DNA from: Prinia subflava
Taxonomy: Eukaryota > Chordata > Aves > Passeriformes > Cisticolidae
NCBI RefSeq assembly: GCF_021018805.1
Contig: NC_086283.1
Coordinates: 21,479,662 to 21,543,661 of the forward strand
Reading direction: 5' to 3'
Length of the DNA stretch: 64,000 nucleotides
A program made the translations under genes and the position numbers. Numbering within the stretch: position 1 is the stretch's first letter; each line of letters begins with the position of its first letter. Of the stretch, positions 46,906 to 60,915 are shown one piece after another. Below the pieces are notes generated by a model. That model saw only the letters and a list, made by a program, of their open reading frames with translations. It was not told the origin of the DNA and made no database searches.

Positions 46906-49900
46906 TCAGGAATAACAAACATGCTGGGGCTTTTTTTTATAGGCTACCACTGTAAAGCAGTTTTCTTGTTTGTTGGGTTTTTTTGAATAATCTGATGATG
47001 TGAGATTAACAATAATGGTCTGAAAGCCAAAAGCCATTATCTGACAGTTACCAAAGACAAAAATGAGGGTGGGAGCAACAAGGCTTCCTCCATAATAGTG
47101 TTTTCTTCATTTCAAGCTGATCAGTAGGAAGTGGATTTAGAAGTGCTTTAAATCATTTCACATCATTTAGTGATAATCTAACCAGCATGAACTGCATGTA
47201 CCCTAAGTGCTGATTTTTGAAAAACATAAGAGGAAGAGCAAAAGAACTTTTTATTCTAAGTCATTCTGTAATTTACACATTTTTGTATCAGCCCACTTAC
47301 TAGTGCCATACATAAGTGTTTCCTCTGAACAGATTTAATTTTTAATTTTCCTGAATCAGTGTTAACCAGGAAAAAGGTAATTGTTGTCAAGAGTATTCAA
47401 ACTGTCAGAATATCATTCAATCTAAAAGCTGTTAGAATCTGTGCAAAAGTAATTACTGAAACTCTATTCAACTGTAATAATAACCTGCCACTGATGACAG
47501 CAATTACTGGGGAAAGTGTAATAGAAATCAAAGGCGCATTTTTCTCTGACAAGTACATTTCTAACTAAGGTTTACATTGGTTGAATAGTGTTGACAATGA
47601 TGATGTGCTGTATCACTCTTAATCACGGCTGGCATGATGTTACAGTTTGAGCTGCTCGTGCTAGAGGGGGACTAATTGCGTGTTTCAGCTGACACTGTCC
47701 GTGCTCTCTGTGCTCAGGAGGGGACACGAGGGATGAGCAGAGTGTGAGCGTGGTGCCTCACTGCCTGACTTGCACCCTTCCTAAGGGCAGGGTGCAAGCA
47801 CTGCTGGGTTTGGCAGAAAGGCTTAGAGGATCTGGATGGACCAGTTCAGGCCAAGCTTGGGTTTGAACAAAACACAGAGGGTGGCAGGAGTCAGCCCGCT
47901 TCTGCCTCCTGGCTGGCAGAGGTCACACAGAGTCCTTCCCCATAGGTTTTCCTCCCTAGGAGGTCCAGCTGTCTCAGAAGAAGGGGGCTCTGCAGTGCTT
48001 CAAGTCACTAAGAAGTCAGGGAAGCAAAGAGCAGCTGTTATTGTCAGGTCTTGGTGCTGCTCCTCACTCAGACAAACCCACGACACAAGGTGACAGTAGG
48101 GATAATTGCACTGGCTCTGGGGAATTGTGTTAGGAGAAGACCTGGTCTGGCTTCATGCATTTTTGAGAGGGAGGAAGAAAGAGTATCCTTCTTGACAGCA
48201 TTTATTCCTCTGTTGATCGGTTTTGCCCACGTTTTCAGCAGTTGCTGAGATGTTTCCTCTAGAACATTTCCCCATTCTGAGAACTCTTCAGGAACAGCTG
48301 TTTCAGAATAATTCACCCAGAAATCTGGTTCAGCTCCCCCTATTCAGTATCCCTGCAACCACCCCACTGTCTGAGAATGAGCTCAGGAAAAGCATCTCTT
48401 GGAAGCAATCTTGGGGAAGGCATCCAGAGTGCCACACGTCTTGGTCCTGCCCAGTCATCCCCAAGATTATTTCAAAAACATGTTAAAACATCACAGAAGT
48501 TCATTTTAGCAGGATTTTTTTGCTTCCTTTGGGCCCATCAGAATAACTTTTAGGAAGGAACTCGTGCAGGACATGATGTGCAGATCTGGGACAAAGCTAC
48601 TGAGAGCAGTTTCAGGCACACCAGTGGTCAGGTTTTCATGCAAGAAATCAGGTTCAATGGATTTTTATAGTGTGGAAGAAATGAGGATGATTGAGTGATG
48701 TTATGCACTTAACCATATTGGTCTTGTCAGGGTTGTTCTGTTCTTCACACAGTTCTACAGTCCATAAGCTCATAGTCACTACAAAGGCCAAAAGTCCTTA
48801 TTATTTCATGGCAGATCCAGCTATTTCCACCACTGAGACTCAGCAAGAAAACACAGTGTAGAATCTGGGTATGGAATACACAATTAAACAGTCCTTCCAT
48901 GGTCACCAGACAGGTTAAATCCATTAAAGGTAATCCAAGCTGTGTGCAGAATGTTTAACAGTTCCAGGAGAGTTTTTGAAATGGGTTTTAGGTAGTGCCC
49001 CATCCCAGCAGCGTCGCTGACCATCCCCAGTTTCCCCAAGGTATCTCTAAGCTTTTACAAGCCCCTCACACACACTTTCATGTGTGAGTGGTCCCCTTAG
49101 GCTCCTTGAATGACCTTGTGGACCTAAACACATGCCTAATTTTTTATGGAATTGGGGCCTTGCTTGGCTCCAGATAGGAGGCTGCCAGAAGAGTTCATTC
49201 CATCATTCTACTTACTGCTTTAATTGCCTGTTTATGTTTTCTGACAGCCAACACTACCCAATAATTTTTATAAACAGAAGCTCTTTCACAGAATCTACTA
49301 AATGAAAGTCACAGCTCTTGAAAACCAAACTGATTTTAAAGCAAAATTTGATGTTTCCCCTCTGATTTTCCCATTGATGTTTAATAGTTGCATCAGGCTA
49401 GGTCCCTGGTGCTCTATTACATGTGGCTCTCTTTTATTGTAACACAACAATAATTCAATTCAGCTGAAAACGTGTGGTAAAACACTCCTGGATTTTGTGC
49501 ACACCTTATTAATTATCCTAACTGCAAAATGATGGGGTCTTTGACAGTCATTTCTATAACTCTTTGGGTTTCTCACGTGGTGGCCTACCTGAATGGGGGT
49601 GGTGCTTGCCTGGCTCAGCGAGCGGCTGCGGGCGGGCGTTTGAGGAGCCAGGGCTGGTTGTGAACCTCACGCTGCTGAGCCCACGAGTCTCTGAGCCAGC
49701 ACTTTCCCCCCTCGTGGAAATAAAACGTGAGAATAAAACCAAAACCACAGCAGGGCCTCCTCCCTGCTCAGAGTTTTCTACCCAAGGGAAGAACAACCTG
49801 CACGAGGCGAGGGAAGAGCCTGTGCACGGTTTGTGCTCAGCATTGCTCTCTGCAGGTCCTGCTTTTTCTCTTGGAAGGTGCAACACAGCAAGGTGTCCCA

Positions 49901-51586
49901 GGCACTGAGCCATGCTCAGGGTTTCTGTAGGGCTTATTCCATAGGATGGAAGCACCCAGGTAAAGCAATGCCCCCACAATCATCGCTCTAGGGATGACGC
50001 TGCTGGTGTGGCCATCAGTCACCCTCTTTACGGGGTGGCAGGGGAGCAGAGAGAGTTGGAAAGTCTGATTCCTTACAGAATTTGTGCGCTTGTGCCATTG
50101 GCACTTCCATGGACAGGTGGAGAGGTCAGGCAGGGATTTGTGTGGCTTGCAGGTACAAATGTGTGAACTCAATATAAACTGAATTATTGACAGAGTTGTG
50201 ACTTCTCCAAAAACACCCACTTAAATTTGCTTGGGAATTTAGGGACATTATCACTGATGGTTTTCCTTTTGCCCATTTACCTTTCCAACACTACACTTTT
50301 AAGAATTCCCCATCACCAAGAGCTTGGAAATGATCGGTCAAGTGTCCCCTGATAAAAACAAAAAGCCAATTACTTGTCTTTAATGGCACGTGCTTAAAGG
50401 TCCTTATTTTAAACCCTTTCCCTGAAAATCTGACAGCCAGGTATTTATTATTTTTTAAAAGAGAGCAGAGATGATTTGAGATCATATAGATAACATAAAG
50501 AAACATCAGCACCTGGCTTAGAGATGCACCATTACCATCTTTTCCTGTGGTGACCTCGAAGGGACAATTGTCGGGGTGATGGTGTCCAAGGCAGGGATGA
50601 GACTCCAGGAGTGGCAGTAAGGACAACATCTGCCTGGGATATTTCTGCCTGCCTGCATAATCATGCACAGCTTTCTATTGTTCCAGGAGTTACTCAAGCA
50701 TATAATAGAGTTTCAATGAGTTTAAACCTCCTGTTTTAGATGGTGTTTTAGTGAGTTGTTTTTCTGCCTCAGCATGGATTGGAATTTCCCTGCTCCCACC
50801 CACCCCTGCACATGGAGAGAGTGTGAAGAAAATCCTGGATTTCAAATGCTGACTGTGCAGCTGTATCAAAAATTTTAAACTGTAGGAAACAAAAATACTA
50901 TCTACAGTGCACCTTCGATATCCGCTTAATGCCCTCTGTCTGTGGTCAGAAATAACCTTGGGCCTCAAACACCTCCATGCCCAGATCCCACATCCACAGG
51001 TGGAATTCCAACCTGGTGCAATGCAACTTATGAGCAGAGCTAGGGATTCATCCAGGGAATGGCAATGCCAAGCAGATTTTGTACTCTGGAGTGCTGCCTG
51101 AGAATTCGGTTGCTGATTCATAATGATGCTTCAAGGAGTTTATTCAGTTTTGCTGGAATCACATAAATAGTCATGGGCAGAGATGCTGGATCTAAAGGAT
51201 CCTGTCTCCTGAGCCCTGTGCCATTTCCTCTGAGTCAGGTGCAATGCAGAAATTGCAGAAATCCATCATTCAGAAAAAAAACCTCAGAAAATGAAATTCA
51301 GAAATCCATATTAATGAGGAAAAATATTTAAAATAACACAATGACAGTTTTTGGACCTTTGTTGCAGCAAGTAATTTTATTTAAGTACACAAACAATTGA
51401 TTCATGTGGGGCAGGAATGGGAACAAGATTTGTGTGCCAGCTGAGGGAAAATCCAGTGGGATGAGCCGCCGGCATCCTGCCTCTGCCAGCCTGCTGGTCC
51501 AGAGCTGTGTGCTCACACTTCTAATTCCTCTCAGACAGGTTGGTTTAAACTGTTTGAATTACTGGTCCCAGCTACCCGAGCTGATC

Positions 51587-51603
51587 TTTTTTTTTTTTTT
51601 TTT
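51587..51603. repeat. T17 homopolymer
   Basis: Seventeen T residues follow CTGATC. It is a mononucleotide tract with no recognised retrocopy attached. Confidence 0.8.
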
Positions 51604-52813
51604 CCCCTGCCTGGAGAGAATTAAAGTGCTCATTTGAACTGCTTTGCCAACAGATCTGTTCAAAACCTGCAGCAAGCGGCTTTTAATGAGCAGCTGGGGG
51701 AGCGACTCCTTCCCCGGCACGGGCTGCTCCTGAAGAGCCTATCCATGCATATCCTTAAGACATTCGAAGACACTGCGCATTTGTCTGTCTTTAAATCACA
51801 GGAAAAGTGACTTCAGGTGTTGCGGTGCTTGAATTCACTGTGTTCCCTCAGCCTGCGCGGTGCCCACGCCCGTCATTAGCACATCCTTTAATGATCAAGG
51901 CTGGACCACTCAAAAGAGGGAGGGATTTGATCCCTTTGGGAAGCCAGCAGGACAGAGCTGAACACATCAGTCCTGCTGCTTAATTAGATCTCAAAATCTC
52001 AAAGTAAAAATGAAGGGATGTTTTCACTGATTCTTGTATAATTGCTGTCTTGGTTAATTTTTTTTTTTTCTGGAGGATTTTCAACCTGGATTTAGGAGAT
52101 TAAATCAGTTGTGCATTTGACATAAATGTGTAAATAGCTTTATCTTTGCACAGCAATAATTTTGGCAGCTGTTAAATCATAGGAACACCTTTGGAAGTGA
52201 GGTGAGGATTTAAAGGTTTGCTCAGAGATCAAATATAAAACAGGTATCATAAGTTTTAAAATGCAATTTAAGTATATGGGTGTTTCCTCTAATGACTGTG
52301 ATAAGATCAGTGAGGGAAGACAAAGTGTGCCAGATGCAGTGGTGGCTCTGGAGAGTGCAGGGATGGTTTAGAAATTTCCCATCTCTCTTGTTTTCCTTTT
52401 TTTCATGCACATAAAAAAGAAACCTCATCCTTTTCCTCAGGTGAGTAAATGAAAGAGCTGCTCTCCAAATAGCTGCACACAAATGTTCAGATCCTTTCTG
52501 GGCATTTGGTCACTAGAAGAAGAAACTTATCTGGTGGGCAGGTGCTCGAGAGACTTTTCTAAGCTTTCTCAGAGGGGAAAAACTTTAAAAATAAGAATAA
52601 GCTTGCTAAGGTCTACATGATGATGCGTGGTGGTTTATTAGCTGTTGTTCTGGTGTATGAGCCAGCATTCTGCCTTAATCCATGCAGAGCAGCAAGTTCC
52701 TGTGGCATAGGAATCACAGACCTGGGCTGTTTGTCTTGTTCTCTCTGGTGGACAGCATCCCATTATTGTCACACTCCCTGGTTATGTCTGATGTGAGGAG
52801 GATAGGAGTATTT

Positions 52814-52830
52814 AAAAAAAAAAAAAAAAA
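52814..52830. repeat. A17 homopolymer
   Basis: Seventeen A residues are visible. No upstream retrocopy is recognised. Confidence 0.8.
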
Positions 52831-53860
52831 GTCACTTTAGTGGTGCTCCCTGCATTTTTATTCCTGAATATTAAGTCCCAATTTTTATAGCCTTAGCTCG
52901 ATCAGGGGCTTCATAAAACGCCATAAATCGAAGCTTAGCTTTACAGGCAAGCAAGATGATTTGATAAACATGGGATTGCCCCTACTACATCAAATCACGT
53001 TTCATCTCTGAGTATCCCAAAGCCCTCAGTTGTGGTTCTGGCTCAGTAGCCAGCCAGAAGATAGAAGAAGCCCTGTGCAATTAACTCTTTGCATCTCGGG
53101 TTGGTGGGGTTTTTTTTCTTTTTTCCAAGGAGTAAGGAATGAGAAAAGTTCTTTAACCAGGTATTTTCTTCCACTTTTACCCTATAGCAGAGTCAGCTAA
53201 GTGCAATCTCTTGTCAGCAGAACCATTATCTATAATTTACATGCAGGAAGCAACAAAGTTTTCGGGTGAAATGGCTCCAAACCCGGGAACCTCTGTCCAT
53301 TCCATCATCCAGCCCTGCAAGCACAGGAGCTGTGTCAGTGACAGTATTAAGGGCTGTTAAACTGGCTTTGATGTATTGCTGGAGTTTTGGATGATTTTCT
53401 AGTTTTTATTATTCCTCTGACTATCATTTGCTATTTTTAAATGAAATCTGCTGCTATGGGATACAAAGAGTCTGTTCTTCAGAGGAGACTCTGCTCCAAC
53501 AGCCCCTGTGCTCTCTGCCAGTGGCTTGTAGAGGGGACAGTGATGGTCCCCTGGAATTTACACCACCATTTACACAATTTATCACCCACAAAGGTTCTCT
53601 GAAGGCTGGGAGCAGGTACAGGATCTGCACAGTGAATGGCTCTGCTCCTGGAGCTGCAGCCCAGGAGCTGCAGGGGTTGGGCTCAGGACAAGTCTCCATC
53701 AGTGCCACCCAATTGGCTCTGCCCCAGCTGGCAGCTGCTGCTGCTCTCCCAAAATTCTTCTCCTTGGTTCAATATTATTCTCTTTAAGCATCCCAGCTCT
53801 CTCCAGCTGTGGCCAGGCAGCACTCACTCATTCTTTCATGGGTCTGTAGCAAGAGGTTTT

Positions 53861-53920
53861 CATGGAATTACAGAATCACAGGCTGGTTTGGGTTGGAAGG
53901 TACCTTAAAGACTAGCTGGG
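53861..53920 (-). mobile_element. CR1 LINE 3'-terminal stub, antisense
   Basis: CATGGAATTACAGAATCACA (53861) followed by GGTTTGGGTTGGAAGGTACC and TTAAAGAC is the complement of the CR1 terminus 'GGTCCCTTCCAACC...GATTCTGTGATTC'. Only about 60 bp remain. Confidence 0.8.
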
Positions 53921-53961
53921 TTTTTTGTGGTGTTTTTCTACAAAGCCTTGCAGAGTTTTAG

Positions 53962-54040
53962 AATAGCAGAATCAGAGAATATCCTGAGCTGAGACCCTCA
54001 GGGACCAAGGAGTCCAACATCTGGCTGATTTTAAGGCTAA
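53962..54040 (-). mobile_element. Second CR1 LINE 3'-terminal stub, antisense, different subfamily
   Basis: GAATCAGAGAATATCCTGAG (53968), then a degraded GGGACC...GGAGTCCAAC, resembles the complement of a CR1 subfamily whose 3' end carries 'CTCAGGATATTCTGTGATTC'. The wording differs from the stub 40 bp upstream, so the two are independent insertions. Confidence 0.65.
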
Positions 54041-55199
54041 TTCAATACCTGGGTGACAGGTAGTGGTGAGAAAAACAATGAGATTGTTGAGAAAAGAATA
54101 GCATTTAATAAGCACTGAAATGTATTTTTCCCTTTTTAACAGAGCTGCCTAAAAACTATTGATTTTGCTGCCCACAGATTTCTAATAATAAAAAATTTAA
54201 AGCCTTGCTATCATTCCCCCAAATCAGGTTTATTTCCAGCATGAGTGAACTCAGAAATGCTCCAGCTAGAACTGTGGGAATTGGATCCTCCAAATTAACA
54301 AATTCCTCTTCCAATCTAACAAACTGTTGTGTGTTCATCTGCATCCTTATCCTGGGATCTGGCATTGCTTGATGAGAAAACCCAAAACTGGTTTGTCTTG
54401 GTGTTCAGCTGCTTTTCCTTCTGGTTCAGCCACCTCAATGCACCCCTCCCAATGAACACGTATTTTTCATAACTCAATTTATAAATTTTTTTACCAAAAT
54501 TAGCAGTAGTATTTGTTTTATCCCTGTCTGTCACTCTAGTTAACCTCAGGTTAAACTTTTTAGGTCAAATCTGGGCTGCTAAGTCTTTAGATGCAACATC
54601 AAGGCTCCTCACCTGGCCCTCGAGGTCTGCTGTTGCAGCTACATCTGTGCTCATTTTTACTGATAATTTGGCTTTTTTTTTTCCTTCATTTCACCACTGA
54701 TAAGATGCCCACAAAGACTTCTGGCCAAGCTGCTGGTTTTCCTTGCAGCAGGGTTATCCAGCCTATTGCCGGCAGTGCCTTTAGGGGGAAATATATAAGT
54801 TCGAAATCGAGCTTCCAAAAAAACAAACAGCACTTCTGATTAGGATCTCATATTGTTATCCTTCCTGCTTCATTTGTTTTCCAGATGGGCGAAATAAAGG
54901 TCAACAACCCTAGGGCAACGAGCTGATTTGAAAGAAATGTGATTTCTGAAAGGGAAATTTGCAAAAAATGGCCATAACCAAGAAATGAGAAACATTTTAA
55001 GAAATTGGCAGTTCAGACTAATCTTCCACGCAGTTTATCTTGGCGAATTGGTGATACTTTATTGTCCATGCAAATGTGCTGATAATCTAGTCTCGCTCTT
55101 CTTGCTCGCCTGAAAACCATTTTTCTTTACTGGAACTGGGGTGTGACTGTGGCCGTGAACAAGGAGATAAAGAGGGCCATGAGACCATCAAGCCCTGAG
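54041..55199. other. Unique non-coding DNA
   Basis: AT-rich, with no exon, RNA gene or transposon recognised. Frames are at most 82 codons. Confidence 0.5.
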
Positions 55200-55620
55200 G
55201 TAAAAAAGGGGCACATGGAAGGCTGCAACAGCCACGGTTTCCCCGGAGGGAGAAGCTGGAGCTGCCACGTCCCCAGGCCGGCTGGGAACTGCTCTTGCCA
55301 GCATCCCTCCGCTGCAGCACCAAGCGGGACGCGCCATCCCAGGGGATGATCCCTGGATCAGGCAGCGCTTCCCGTGGTTTCTCCAAGAGCTCCCCCAGCA
55401 CCCCGCATCCCTCGCAGGGCGAGGAGAAGGAGCTGAGACAGGGAGCATCCCTTTTCCACGGCTCGCCCAGCCGGTCCCTCCCGGGAGCCGGGATGTGGGA
55501 GCCGCTGCCTGGATCCCGAGAGAGCCTCCTCCCAAAATCGGGGTCATGTCTCCCTCTAGGGGCTCGCGACGAGGATGAAAACCCCTCCTCCCCTGCCAGA
55601 GGAGGCTTCCATTGTCCTGA
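55200..55620. promoter_or_regulatory. Candidate CpG island / GC-rich patch
   Basis: By hand I count about 24 CpGs in 420 bp with GC content around 60%, so the observed/expected ratio is roughly 0.6, at the usual island threshold. It stands out sharply from AT-rich DNA on both sides. Overlapping frames on both strands (190 codons minus, 119 minus, 109 plus) follow from the lack of AT-rich stop codons. The minus frame is rich in Ser, Gly, Pro and Arg and shows no domain. It could be a promoter or orphan island, or simply a GC-rich relic. Confidence 0.4.
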
Positions 55621-58600
55621 ATAAAGGTGTTTCGGCTTGTAGGGGCTGGGGCGTGACACAGACCAGTTGTGCCCGTGGAAAATGCAGCTTAAAAGTTATA
55701 TTTTAATAACATTTTCTGGAAGAAATTTACTTCCTGCCTCCTCTCTGGGGGAGGAGGAGGTTGAACTCTAAGTCAGCGTGCTTTTGCTGTGTGGATGAAG
55801 GATGAAGGTGGCTTTGTCTTTGTCCCCAGCCTGGCAGTGGTGACACTGCTCCCTCACTGCGTGCCCGTCCCCCTCCTCCTCCGCATCCTCGGGCATTTTG
55901 GAGGTGGGTGCTGCTGCCTACTAGGCAGAGATGCTCTTCAGAGGTGCTGCTGGGTGCTCTGCTAGTGCTCCCTGGTGCAGCTGTAGAGCTGGGCAGGGAT
56001 GGGGACACGGACATGGTCCCCACAGCTGAGAGCAAAGAAGAAAATCAGGTGGAACATCAGGCTTTTATTTCAATGTTTGCCGAAATGGGAAGCCAGAAGT
56101 GTTTCATTGCCATGATACAGCATCTAAACAGAACTCATCGAGATGAATCTTGAGCTACCAGTTTAATTGGATGCCTTTGTGGACTTTTAGGGTAGTTTGT
56201 GTTTTCTGTTTTTCCAGTAACAAGAGCAGTGGGAATTTCTCCCTGTTTAGTGGCCAGGCAGCCATGATAATCATTCTGTGCCACTGTTGACCTGATATTG
56301 ATCTGAAAGTCTGGGAAGAAGAGAAGTCTAATAAATAAATATAAATCAATAAATTCAATCAAAATATAAAAGATGGTCTTCCAAGAGGCACAAGTGGGAA
56401 TTGCAGGAATTGAAAGGCAGCCCATGTAATTTTAATGACTCGGCTGGTTTTGGGTGAGAACTAAAGTACAGCTCTCAAAGACCTCATTTCACTTTGGGGA
56501 CACAGAGGTTCATTTCACCAATTTCAATAATCCAAAATTTAGGCTGAGGCCTCCTCACAGTCAGCTGAGAGCTGGGATGAGTCATGTTCTGGGGGAGGGT
56601 GTTCATTAGAGGCACTGCATCATCTCATGGGACGTCAGTGCCCAATTTTTAGTTGGCCCGAGTTAGGTGCAATTCATCTCATCCCTCTCAACAATTCTTT
56701 CGTGGGCTGTTGCAACCTCTCCCCAGAGGGTAACAAAGAATCCTCTTTACCCCAACAATTATTCACACTGTGAAGATTTCCCATCGCCCAAAACTAATTC
56801 ATCTCTTTCAAATTATGTCTTTTCACTCAGCAAAACCAAGAATCTCTATAAAAATGTTGTGGCACTGCTGCTGAGAAATAATCTAAAAAACTTCTCAAAG
56901 AGCCCAGACCAATTTGAATACCATTTTTCTTTGCTCCACTGCAGTGCAAATCAGGAATAGCTCCTGAACCCCCAGCTCAGGTACAAAGGCTGCAGTTTGT
57001 GTAACACTGACAAGCCTTTGCCTCTTGCAGGATGAAATCACTAATGAAACCAGAATATGTCAGACATATATAATTAGTAGTTGGTTGTTTATATAAATCC
57101 TAATTACAGGTAGGAGCTAGATGATCTTAAAAGTCCCTTCCTACCCAAACTTAAAGTGAAACGGAAGGATTTGGGTGATTTGGTGCTTGAGGATATTCTT
57201 GTGGTCAGATTTGGGGATGCGCAAAAAGATAATCAATATAAGCCAGAGAGAAAGATGCTGACATTGCTTTAGAGATGCAAAGAGATTTTAAATGGTTTTA
57301 AATTCTTATCTTTAGTTACAGAAATTCAGGGTCAGATCTAATGAAAGGTTTAGTATCTAAACTTGGCTTTGTATCTAAGCTGGGCTGTCCCATCTGATGG
57401 TGACATTTGCATTGAGGCCACACAAGTGCTGGGTGTCAGCATGGCAAGGGCACCCTTGCGCTCCCTTAGACCTGTCAGGGACAAAATCAGCCTCTGATTT
57501 CAATGGGAACAGAATCCCTGGGACTTGAGGAAAGTGGCCCCAGTTCAGCTGTCTCTGGCAGTGTTTTGTGGCTGCTGTGGGTGCTGGCTCAGATTTTCTG
57601 CTGATTATGCTGGAGTAATATTGCAAGGAATTTATGCATAGTGGATATAAATCTTGCTCTATGAGCCACCTGAGAGGCAAGAAAAATGGTCTCTGTCAAG
57701 GATCTACACACAGAAATACATTAACCAGGAGCTCTCCGCAGAGCAGGAGCTCCAGCTCCGAATGTAGGTTTGGGGGAATAATGAGGAATAAAATTAGTGC
57801 TTTGGCAATGCATTAAGCCTTTTGGAGGGGTTTCACTGGCAGCTTTTTACAGCCTGAAAGGATAAATGGTGATGATAATAAATTTTGCTAACTTTTAAAG
57901 CCATCTTCCAGAGGAAGATGCAGAAAGCTTTTCCTGCATGGCTGTGGAGCGGGAAGAGCTGGGACTGCAGACCACTGTTGGAACTTCCAATTAGCAAAAC
58001 ATACTGGGAAAGAGCTGCCTGCCAGGATGGGAGGGTTTCTGCTGGGTGAGATGGAGGGTTGGGCATGCCACACTCACAATCCTGCCCAGGGAATGAGGAG
58101 GGCTGGTTGTGAGATGTCCAGCTGCGAACTTGGCCCAGCTGCGGTTCCCATTGGAGCAGGGATTCTGTGGCTTCTCATCTTCCCTTCGGCCAGGATGTTC
58201 TGTCTGAGGCTGAAAGCTGCCCATTGGTCTTGATAAAATGAATTCAAAACCAAACCCACAAACCAAACAGGCACTCATTTCTTTCTCTGTGCTGGTACGG
58301 CCAAGGGGAGTGGGATGTGATTAAAGCCTCTTCACTCCCATCTCCAGGGCTCTGGCTTTGATATCCATATTCCCAGGAATTATTTTGTTGCTATAGCAAT
58401 ACTTTTCTGTGGGCCTAATCCTTTCTCATTTACAGGGAAGCCCTTTACTTTACTCTCTCTGTGCACTGGGGCCTTTACTTTGGCAAGTTACCTCTCAAAT
58501 TACAGCTCGAGGTTGTGTTTGCTTTTCAGCACTAATCTGGATTAGGGAATTCTTAATTTGAGTTAAAGTGGATTTGGAAATTCTTAGTAAAATAAGTGCC

Positions 58601-58974
58601 AAAGAATCACATCTGTAAAACTAGAATATATATTGTGTGTGTCTATATCTTTGCAATCATGAATCTTCTCACCCAATTAAATCTCCTGTATAGAGAGAAA
58701 AGTGGTGGGGGAACAGAAATAAATAAAAAAACTCCACATGCTCCACATTTGCAGATTTCTAAATTCCATTCTCATCATTACTCTTCTCAGCATTTGAAAA
58801 GTATCTCTCAGTCAATATTTTTATTCCCAGCTGTGTGGCAGGAGGATAGCAGGGACATTGGGGAATGGAACAAGGCAGAGGCAGTGAATTCTGATAGATC
58901 CCAGCCCTGGTGGATTTGTTCAAATCCATAATTTTTCTTCTTTCCTCTTTTATTCCTTCAATTTTCCTACTTTT

Positions 58975-59008
58975 GTTTGTGTGTGTGTATGTCCATATAT
59001 GTGTGTAG
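58975..59008. repeat. (TG)n short microsatellite, interrupted
   Basis: TTTGTGTGTGTGTATG is followed by CATATATGTGTGTAG. It is an interrupted purine-pyrimidine alternating tract. Confidence 0.7.
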
Positions 59009-60885
59009 GGTTTTTGCAGTGTTCTTGGATCCAGAATCTGCTGCCCCTCACGCTGGGTCATTGCCACTCTCAACAATGCTTTGCTGTAGTTTGTGGATCA
59101 GCAAGAGGGTTAAAAGATTTAAATGAATAAAGGGATTTCAAAGACTTAAATGCAAAAAATACTTATTTTGGAATGTATATGTGGATGAAAGTCAGTTTCA
59201 AGGTGGAAGGATTAATTTGTTTGCTTTGTATTAGTAATACATATTAATTAATGATCTGTTATATTATTTTTTAATGGATATATTTAAGAATGAGACCAAA
59301 TTTTGGATAATCTTTCCTTAATACCACAGGAGAGTAATTACAACCTCAACTACGTTGTCACAAGCTTTCAAAATTAGGAATTGGAAAGGGTTAATAAATA
59401 TAACTGGGGTTGCTGAGCTGGTGTTGGAGGGCAACAGTTTCGGATTTGGATAATGTTACCTCGAAGTCCATTTAAAGTCCCGCACTGAATTCCCTGTGAA
59501 GACTGAGATTCAGCCCGAGGGCCCCGGGCTGGTGGCAGAGGGTGACTATTGGCCACAATCACCTCGTCAAGCCCACAGACATTGGCACACCTCTGATATT
59601 ACCCCAATTTATTCATGGCTACTACTACAGGCATGTCTATTCTGATGCATCAGCTCTTCCAACTATTCCCGTTTGGGAACACCTTCCAGCTCCTCCAGCC
59701 TTCCCAGATGACATAGGCAGGTCTTCCACTGCTTTCCAAGGCTTTAAGACCCTTATGTGCTTCTTTCCTTGTGGATAAGATCCTTTCTCCCCTGAAATGA
59801 AGCCATGGTGTCTCCCTCTGGGAATGCTCCTTGTGGTGGGATGGGCAAGGTGGGTGCAGTGTGGATGAGTGAGCCACAGGCATAGGGAAGAATAATCAAT
59901 TTATCAGTTTAAGAAAGAGGGAGTTACAGAGGGAGGGTTCTCGATTTATAGGGGGTTTTCCTCTGAAATTTATTATTTCCAACTTCCTCTGTCTTTCAAG
60001 AATAAAACCCCACAACATCTATGGATAGGGAAATAATTCCCATGGTAGCTGCTGCGTCCACACCAGTCTGTCCCAATGGAACCGGGTCTCAAAAATTCTG
60101 TGTGATTAATGTCTTCTCTGGCTTTAATTGCAATTATTAGTGTGCTTGAACATTTCACAGAATTTGAGGGTTTTTTCCCCAGGATCTAGTGTTTCTTTTT
60201 CTTGCCCTTTCAAGAGACCCAGCTGGGATTATCCTATATTATTTTCTGTGCCTTTGTTTTTGTTCATATTCCATAACAAGTGATGCTGGATTATAAAACC
60301 TACTTCAATACACAATTGTCCATCATTTTCCGCTGAGATGGTTTTTAGTCAGTGCCTTCCCTCTTCCAAAACTGAGCTATTCTTGTGGTAGTCCCACGTG
60401 GAACGTCTCTGAGTCCTTCTGCAAGGCATGAACTGCTCTGGAGCCACCACGGCTTTCTCTGAAGATCTTAAATTTTCTTGACTTCAAAAGTCTATTTGTT
60501 ATTTAAGGACACAGGATGTTCTCCCCATGTTTACAGAACACATTGTAACACACTTTAAGTGTAATTGGAGGGGAAGATCTTTGATGTCTATTGTAATAAT
60601 TTCCCTCAAGGGCTGCAAGATTGGTAAAAGTCTACACCAGTCTCTGGATATTTCCCCCCTTTTTTTTTTTTTATCCCTCAAATAATGTCTGTTTTTTAGT
60701 TCATAAAATCCAAAACTGTGGATGAGTTATATAAGCTTTAAATATTGGTTTAGTTTTGGAAAAAAAAAAGTCTATGTGAGTATAATAATATTCTGTATTA
60801 ATATTTCACAGGAAATATTTTAATTGCCTTCATTTCTCTCATTTTATGATGACAGTTTTTTGGTCTTTTTCTTCTGGATATTTCA

Positions 60886-60915
60886 TATATATATTTATAT
60901 ATTTAAATATATACA
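60886..60915. repeat. AT-rich simple tract
   Basis: Alternating TA with ATTTA units over about 30 bp. Confidence 0.65.

Larger units (their letters stand above)
46906..53860. other. Unique non-coding DNA
   Basis: No exon or transposon is recognised with confidence. GC-richer sections at 47.65-48.1 kb and 49.55-49.95 kb hold several CpGs and overlapping frames of 114-141 codons without domains. Simple tracts are T17 at 51587-51603 and A17 at 52814-52830. A 143-codon minus frame (50690-51121) has no recognisable family. Confidence 0.5.

Noticed and set aside
55087..55659. 190-codon minus-strand open frame as a gene
   Set aside because: GC-rich DNA lacks stop codons by composition. The product is low-complexity Ser/Gly/Pro/Arg without a domain, and both strands are open.
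57400..57660. Ancient amniote repeat (TCAATGGGA-type phrases)
   Set aside because: Similarity is too short and scattered to name a family without a search.
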